Origin: JAWLCQ01 sp041687095
GTDB taxonomy: Bacteria > Planctomycetota > Phycisphaerae > SM23-33
Reading direction: 5' to 3'
NCBI GenBank assembly: GCA_041687095.1
Contig: JAWLCQ010000010.1
Location: 1 to 57,109 of the forward strand
Length of the DNA stretch: 57,109 nt
Positions within the stretch are counted from its first letter, which is position 1, and each line of letters opens with the position of its first letter. Positions 52,323 through 57,109 of this stretch are shown here, one piece after another. The notes under the pieces were generated by a model. The model saw only the letters and a program-made list of their open reading frames with translations. It searched no databases and had not been told where the DNA came from. The position numbers were made by a program, and so were the translations under genes.

Positions 52323-53021
52323 CTACGCCCGCCGGCGGCGGAGGAGGGCCGGGGTGGCGAGGAGGAGGGCGGTCAGTGTGAGCGGTTCGGGGACCTGCGT
52401 GAGGGTCACATTGTCCCACAGCCGCTCGTAGGTCTGCCCATTGGTCGAGCTGCTCTTGACGTCGCGGATCTGCACGACCGTCAGTCGGGGGTTCGTCCCG
52501 CTCTGGATGCTGTGCCCGGCGTAGCTGAGGTTGGAGATGTCCAGTGAGCCCGAGAACGTGCTCCACCCGTCGGTGCTGAGCCCGATCCCTACCCAACTGG
52601 TGTAGGCGATGTTGCTGTAGGTGCTCGCCCCCTCGTCCCAGGCGATGCGGACGACGTACTGCGCGTACTGGAACCGCGTCTCGGACGACACGTCGCGGTA
52701 GCGGGCCGAGAACAGGATCGGGTTCGACAGGTTCACCGGGAGCCCGGCCGAGATGGTGTAGAGCTTGTCGATGTACAGATTCCCGCCGGTGCCGGTGACC
52801 GCCTCGTGCAGGAACCACCCGCCGCTGTCTGCCACGGCAGACCCGACCGAACTGACGCGCGTCGCCGTATTGGCCGTCCAGCCCGCCGCCTGGCTCGCCG
52901 TCGCCCCGGCGGTCTCGAACCCGCCGTTGTTGACGGAACTGTCCATGAGGACGGCCGCGGGGGCCAGTGCGGGCATGGAGGCAGCGCAGAGAAGTGAGAT
53001 CCAAACGTGCAGTGCCTTCAT
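52323..53021 (-). CDS. PEP-CTERM sorting domain protein
   Basis: An exported protein of 232 residues. Signal peptide at about 1-22 (ending PALAPAA), a beta-sandwich-like middle (NGGFETAGATASQAAGW, DISNLSYAGHSIQSG), and at the C-terminus VPEP, a hydrophobic stretch and an RRRR end, the classic PEP-CTERM signal removed by exosortase. No exosortase gene is in the window. Start at ATG 53021, with AAAGGAGAGG upstream. The middle may bind carbohydrate, by analogy only. Confidence 0.88.
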   Translation of the reverse strand: MKALHVWISLLCAASMPALAPAAVLMDSSVNNGGFETAGATASQAAGWTANTATRVSSVGSAVADSGGWFLHEAVTGTGGNLYIDKLYTISAGLPVNLSNPILFSARYRDVSSETRFQYAQYVVRIAWDEGASTYSNIAYTSWVGIGLSTDGWSTFSGSLDISNLSYAGHSIQSGTNPRLTVVQIRDVKSSSTNGQTYERLWDNVTLTQVPEPLTLTALLLATPALLRRRRA

Positions 53022-53402
53022 CTGCCTCTCCTTTTCGCACATCGCGAGCATCGAATGCACGCGTTTTGACAGAGATTGATTCTAGCACGAATCTTAGGAA
53101 TTGGCAAGGACCGGTTCGGCGTCGGGTGCACGACCGTTCCTGCGTGCAACGTATGGTCTGGCCATTGGGGCCGGAGAGAGGGGGATGACGCAGATTTGTG
53201 AGATTGCACAGATTGGGAGTAAACCCAGCGTCCTCATCCTCGGGGCAACCTCCGATGGACACAATCTCATCTGTGTACTTCCATAAATCTGTGTAATCCC
53301 TTTCTCTCCCCTTCCTCTGGCCGGGCGCCACGGCGGGGTTCACTGCGCAGATATGGTCGTGCATCCTTCGGTGTCGGCCGCCCGTGAATTGACTGGAATG
53401 CG
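53022..53402. repeat. Promoter and inverted repeat upstream of the PEP-CTERM gene
   Basis: Beyond the promoter at 53079-53107 lies an imperfect inverted repeat: CCGGAGAGAGGGGGATGACGC... (from 53170) against GTGTAATCCC...CTCTCCCC (to 53323). At 53380-53402 the stop-abutting family terminus CGCATTCCAGTCAATTC (minus strand) joins the stop codon of the MBL gene. No gene is seen. Confidence 0.65.
53079..53107 (-). promoter_or_regulatory. Promoter of the PEP-CTERM gene
   Basis: On the minus strand TTGCCA (complement of 53102-53107), a 17-base spacer and TAGAAT (complement of 53079-53084), about 60 bases ahead of the start codon. Confidence 0.65.
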
Positions 53403-54167
53403 TCAGAGTTCAAACGGCCCGGACGCCTGGTAGCGGGAGGCGACATGCAGGGGCAGGCGGTGCTGGAGGATCTGCTCGTGGGTCTCCATCGCCAGGTCCG
53501 GGCAGTTGTTCTCCTCCGAGAGGTGGCCCAGGCAGGCCCAGCGGAGGCGTTCGCCGTGCTCGGCGAGGAGATGGGCGGCCTCGCAGTTGGAGAGGTGCCC
53601 GCCGTCCCCGCGGATCCGCCGCTGCAACCCCGGGGGGTAGGGGCCGGTGCGGAGCATCTCGGGGTCGTAGTTGCTCTCCAGCAGCACCCCGTCGAGCGTG
53701 CGGAGGACGTCCGCCAGCCCGTCGAACACGTGCCCCAGGTCCGTCAGCACGCCTGTGCGGTGCGTCCCGTCATCGAGGACGAAGGCCGCCCCGTCCACTC
53801 CGTCATGGGGCGTGGGGAGAGTCTCGATCCGCAGGTCGCCCACGCGGACGATCTCGCCCCGGCGAAACGTGCGGACGTCGTTGATCTGCCCCAGCTCGTA
53901 CCGCCTCCGGGCGGCCGCCATCGTCCGCTCCGTCGCGTACACCGGCAGGCCGAACTTCCGCTGGAAGATCCCCGCGCTGCGGGCGTGGTCGGAGTGGTCG
54001 TGGGAGATGAGGACCCCGTCCACCGCGCGGATGTCGATGCGGTGCTCGGCGAGGCGCAACTGGGCCTGCTTGCCGCTGATCCCGGCGTCGATGAGCAGGC
54101 GCACCCCGCCCGCCTCCACGTACACGCAGTTGCCGTTGCTCCCGGATTGCAGGGGGATGACTCGCAC
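53403..54167 (-). CDS. MBL-fold metallo-hydrolase (YycJ/WalJ-like)
   Basis: A protein of 254 residues from a GTG. LQSGSNGNCVYVEAGGVRLLIDAGIS is the start of the YycJ-like group; the metal motif HDHSDH is in VLISHDHSDHARSAG, followed by TPHDGVDGAAFVL, LTDLGH, LESNYD and LGHLSEENN. These supply all expected ligands. Members are thought to be exonucleases linked to DNA metabolism or cell wall control. The stop codon merges with a palindromic repeat terminus. Confidence 0.9.
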   Translation of the reverse strand: MRVIPLQSGSNGNCVYVEAGGVRLLIDAGISGKQAQLRLAEHRIDIRAVDGVLISHDHSDHARSAGIFQRKFGLPVYATERTMAAARRRYELGQINDVRTFRRGEIVRVGDLRIETLPTPHDGVDGAAFVLDDGTHRTGVLTDLGHVFDGLADVLRTLDGVLLESNYDPEMLRTGPYPPGLQRRIRGDGGHLSNCEAAHLLAEHGERLRWACLGHLSEENNCPDLAMETHEQILQHRLPLHVASRYQASGPFEL

Positions 54168-54610
54168 GGGTCTATTGTAACGTATGGCGTGTGGTGAAGA
54201 TGTTCGCGAAATGGCGATCGGCGACCAGCTATCAGCTATCAGCTTTCAGCCAATAGCGGATGCCTGTGGGGTGCGGAGGATATGGCGCGAAGCGTGGAGC
54301 GACGTGATGGAAGCGGCGGCCTTGCAGCCACATGTTCTTGCGTACCCCCCGCACCTTCGCTCCGTAGGGCCGCCAACGCCCCCCCCCGACGCAGTCCGGG
54401 GGCGTTGGGGACTGTCGTTGGAGCCGCTCGCGCAATATCCTCCACGGAGTGCAGTTGCTGCGCTTCGCTCCGCAAGCCACCGCCCCCAGCCAACTGACGA
54501 CCCAAAGCTGAAAGCTGAAAGCTGAAAGCTGATAGCTGATAGCGCCGCCCTTTTATACTTCCGGCGGAAGCGTGTTTCTCGCACAATACGCCTCAAGGAG
54601 CAACGAAACC
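54168..54610. repeat. AGCTATC heptad inverted element with palindromic core
   Basis: AGCTATC/AGCTTTC units (54227-54250) are complementary to AGCTGAA/AGCTGAT units (54506-54543). Inside are a hairpin of CCAACGCCCCC with CGGGGGCGTTGG (54373-54408) and an inverted stop-family core (about 54450-54485). No gene is supported; AAGGAG at 54595 serves fmt. Confidence 0.8.
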
Positions 54611-55549
54611 ATGCGGGTGGCTTTTTTCGGCAGCGGGGTCTTCGCCGTTCCGTCCCTTCGGGCGGTGGCGGCGTCGCGCCATGAGGTGGTGAGCGTCGTC
54701 ACGCAGCCCGCCCGGCCGGCGGGGCGGGGGGGGCACATGCGCCACACGCCCATCGCCGAAACCGCCCGCGAACTGGGCCTGGAAGCGGTCGAGTGCGCCA
54801 ACGTCAACGAGGGGCCCTTCATCGAGTCCCTCGCGGGACTGGCCATCGACGTCATCGCCGTCGCCGACTTCGGGCAGTTCGTCCGCGGGCCCTGCCGCGA
54901 GGTCGCCCGCCTCGACGCCATCAACCTCCACGGGTCGCTCCTGCCCGAGCTTCGCGGCGCGGCCCCCATCAACTGGGCCATCCTCCGCGGGTTCACCCAC
55001 ACCGGGGTCACCACCTTCTCCCTCGTCGACCGCGTCGACGCCGGGGATATGTACCTCCAGGCCGCCACCGACCTCTCCCCCCAGCAGACCGCCGCCGAAC
55101 TCCGCATCGTCCTGGCCGAACTCGGGGGAGCGCTCGTGGTCCGCACGCTCGACGCTCTGGAGGACGGCTCGGCTGTGCGGGTGCCGCAGGACGAGACGCA
55201 GGTCACCAAGGCCCCCCGGCTGACGAAGGACGACGGGCGGATCGACTGGTCCGCCCCCGCCCCCGAGATTCGCAACCGCATCCACGGCACGTGGGACTGG
55301 CCCGGGGCGCACACCCGCCTGCGCCGCGCCGCCGGTAAGGACGTGGACGTCCTGCTCGCCCGCGCCGCCGTCGAACTCGGTCCGCCCGAGGGCGCGCCCG
55401 GGACCGTCTGCGCGGACGGGGCGGTGACGGCAGGGGGGAACCGCGTGCGGATCCTCGAGATCCAGCCGGCCGGCAAGCGGCTCATGCCGTGGGCGGACTT
55501 CATGAACGGGTATCGTGTGGCGGGGGGGGATCGCTTCGAAGCGGTATAG
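54611..55549 (+). CDS. fmt: Methionyl-tRNA formyltransferase
   Basis: Formylates the initiator Met-tRNA. The 312 residues include MRVAFFGSGVFAVPSLRAV, VVTQPARPAGRGG (folate-binding region) and the active site INLHGSLLPELRGAAPINWAI with Asn, His and the later Asp in VDRVDAGDMY. The C-terminal domain is present. Start at ATG 54611; an in-frame ATG 39 bases upstream lies before the ribosome site. rsmB follows after nine bases, a frequent pairing. Confidence 0.95.
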   Translation: MRVAFFGSGVFAVPSLRAVAASRHEVVSVVTQPARPAGRGGHMRHTPIAETARELGLEAVECANVNEGPFIESLAGLAIDVIAVADFGQFVRGPCREVARLDAINLHGSLLPELRGAAPINWAILRGFTHTGVTTFSLVDRVDAGDMYLQAATDLSPQQTAAELRIVLAELGGALVVRTLDALEDGSAVRVPQDETQVTKAPRLTKDDGRIDWSAPAPEIRNRIHGTWDWPGAHTRLRRAAGKDVDVLLARAAVELGPPEGAPGTVCADGAVTAGGNRVRILEIQPAGKRLMPWADFMNGYRVAGGDRFEAV

Positions 55550-55558
55550 AGGAGAAGG

Positions 55559-56938
55559 ATGACAGAGGCTTTTCAGAATGCACGGGACCTCGCGGTGCAC
55601 GCGCTGCGGGACTGGAACGGGAACGTCTCGGGGCGGCTGGACGAACTGCTGGACCGGGGGCAGTGGTCCGCCCCCGACCGCGCGCTCGCCCGCGAGCTGG
55701 CCTTGGGCGTGGTGCGGCGACGGGCGACGCTGCAGGCGGTCCTGCGCGCGTTCCTCAAGGACCCCGCCCGCCGTCTGCCCGCCCCCCTCGACGAGGTCCT
55801 CCAGGTCGCCGTCTACCAGCTCCTGTTCCTCGAACGCGTCCCCAACTTCGCCATCGTCAACGAAGCCGTCGAGCAGACCACCCGCTTCCATCACCGCCGC
55901 CAGAGCGGACTCGTCAACGGAGTGCTCCGCAACCTCGCCCGCGAGATGGGCGAGCCCGCCAACCTCTCGCCCACCGAGTTCCCCCGCAACGCCGTCCCCC
56001 TCTCCCGCACCACCTGGCGCCCGATCGGGCGGGAGATCCTCCCCGACCCCAACGCCCAACCCGGTCCCTACCTCGCCGACGCCTTCTCCCTCCCCCAGGT
56101 CCTCGCCGACCGCTGGGCCATCCGCTTCGGGCTCGCCAAGGCCGCCGACATCGCCGCCCACTCCGCCGCCCGTCCGCCCCTCATCCTCCGCGTCAACCTC
56201 CTCCGCTCCGATCCCCCCGCCGTCCTCCGCTCCCTCGCCGACGACCACGTCCAAGCCGTCCTCCACGCCAACGGCCGTTCGCTCGTCGTCCGCGACTGGG
56301 TGAACGTCCGCGAACTCCGCGCGTTCCGCGAGGGGCTCGTGCAGCCGCAGGACCCGACGGCGACCTCCGTCGTCGACGCCGCCCGCCCCGCCCCCGACAG
56401 CCGGGTGCTGGACTTCTGCGCGGCCCCGGGCACGAAGACCACCCACCTCGCCGAAGCCATGGCCAACCGCGGGGAGATCCTCGCCGTCGACGTCTCCCCG
56501 GACAAGATCGCCCGCATCGAGTCCGGGGCCCAGCGCATGGGGGCCACCATCGTCCGCGCCCTGCTCGCCGAGCAGGTGGGGGGGCTGGACCCGCAGAGTT
56601 TCGATCTGGCCCTGGCGGATGTGCCTTGCAGCAACACCGGCGTCCTCGCCCGCCGCTGCGAGGCCCGCTGGCGGTTCAGCCCCTCGACCCTGGGCGGGAT
56701 CGTCCGCGACCAGCGGACGCTGCTGCTGCTGGCAAGCTCGTTCGTGCGGAAGGGGGGCAGGCTGATCTACAGCACCTGCTCCATCGAGCCCGAGGAGTGC
56801 GACGGGGTGGTGCGAGCGGTCCTGCGGAGCGGGGCGAAGCTCTCGCTCGAACGCGAACACTACACCCTCCCCAGCGGGGCCGACGACCCGACCCGATGGT
56901 GCGATGGCGGGTACTATGCTATACTCCGCGTGGAGTAG
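55559..56938 (+). CDS. rsmB: 16S rRNA (cytosine(967)-C5)-methyltransferase
   Basis: A protein of 459 residues. The N-terminal third is a NusB-like RNA-binding domain (ARELALGVVRRRATLQAVLRAF, VAVYQLLFLERVPNFAIVNEAVE). The methyltransferase domain has VLDFCAAPGTKTTHLAEAM (SAM binding), LALADVPCSNTGVLARR (Pro-Cys motif IV) and LIYSTCSIEPEE with the catalytic cysteine (Thr-Cys motif VI). GGAGAAGG directly precedes ATG 55559. Forms a translation operon with fmt. Confidence 0.95.
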   Translation: MTEAFQNARDLAVHALRDWNGNVSGRLDELLDRGQWSAPDRALARELALGVVRRRATLQAVLRAFLKDPARRLPAPLDEVLQVAVYQLLFLERVPNFAIVNEAVEQTTRFHHRRQSGLVNGVLRNLAREMGEPANLSPTEFPRNAVPLSRTTWRPIGREILPDPNAQPGPYLADAFSLPQVLADRWAIRFGLAKAADIAAHSAARPPLILRVNLLRSDPPAVLRSLADDHVQAVLHANGRSLVVRDWVNVRELRAFREGLVQPQDPTATSVVDAARPAPDSRVLDFCAAPGTKTTHLAEAMANRGEILAVDVSPDKIARIESGAQRMGATIVRALLAEQVGGLDPQSFDLALADVPCSNTGVLARRCEARWRFSPSTLGGIVRDQRTLLLLASSFVRKGGRLIYSTCSIEPEECDGVVRAVLRSGAKLSLEREHYTLPSGADDPTRWCDGGYYAILRVE

Positions 56939-57109
56939 GGGGGGAGGCGCTAGGGACTAGGGACTAGGGACTAGGGGGGACCAGGCACTAGGAACCAGGA
57001 ACCGGGAACCAGGAGCCGGGAACCAGGAGCCGGGAACCAGGAGCCGGGAGCCGGGAACCGGGCTTGCCGCGTCGTAGCCGCAGGCGAAGACGGGAACCCC
57101 TCTCCCCTG
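56939..57109. repeat. CTAGGGA and CCGGGAA heptad tracts
   Basis: AGGGACT units (about 56950-56976) run into GGAACCA/GGAGCCG units (56992-57061), the complement of the tract at 52250-52318. Then a stretch resembling the stop-abutting family core (TTGCCGCGTCGTAGCCGCAGGCGAAG). No gene is seen to the end of the window. Confidence 0.75.

Overview
The window is about 57 kb of very GC-rich (roughly 70%) bacterial chromosome. It is most likely from an anaerobic or microaerophilic member of the Planctomycetota. Evidence for this is a PEP-CTERM protein, a large secreted prenyltransferase-like/DUF4159 protein with Thr-Ser-Gln-Pro linkers, a pyruvoyl arginine decarboxylase paired with agmatinase, and a strictly anaerobic style of oxygen defence. 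The lineage is my inference from gene content. No rRNA, tRNA, CRISPR array, phage gene or transposase gene is visible.

Layout. 1-4200: SppA protease and a frameshifted two-domain gene (gamma-glutamylcyclotransferase plus a possible amidoligase). 4.9-12.3 kb: a MoxR/DUF58/DUF4129/DUF4350 module converging on SpoIIM-like and RDD membrane proteins. 12.5-15.8 kb: a GspF-GspF-GspE fusion ATPase, a zinc-finger anti-sigma factor and an ECF sigma factor. 15.9-24.3 kb: metabolism (DUF167, leuD, pyrF, kinase-like protein, alcohol dehydrogenase, HAD phosphatase, arginine decarboxylase, agmatinase, pyrK). 25-34.2 kb, almost all minus strand: radical SAM protein, ferredoxin, flavodiiron protein, ferritin, superoxide reductase, thioredoxin-Tpx fusion, metal permease, TIGR02757 protein and rubrerythrin, an oxygen and metal defence island. 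34.6-53 kb: sugar isomerase/epimerase, DUF4159 protein, SGNH protein, acetate kinase, LysM protein, FlgI-like lipoprotein, SMC, a secreted unknown protein and a PEP-CTERM protein. 53.4-57 kb: MBL hydrolase, then fmt and rsmB.

The most unusual feature is between the genes. Nearly every gap over about 250 bp is packed with palindromic repeats. (1) A MITE-like element has 12-bp terminal inverted repeats (GTAACCGTTCAC) and perfect 8-bp target duplications; two intact copies carry different interiors. (2) A roughly 100-130 bp palindromic family abuts stop codons. (3) Short tandem repeats of 7-8 bp are placed as inverted arms around hairpin cores. (4) Several hairpin families show compensatory changes between copies. 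Copies of two repeat types lie in frame inside a kinase-like gene and pyrK. Several proteins have uncommon architectures (GspF2-GspE, thioredoxin-Tpx, cyclotransferase-amidoligase, zinc-finger anti-sigma with an excisionase-like domain).
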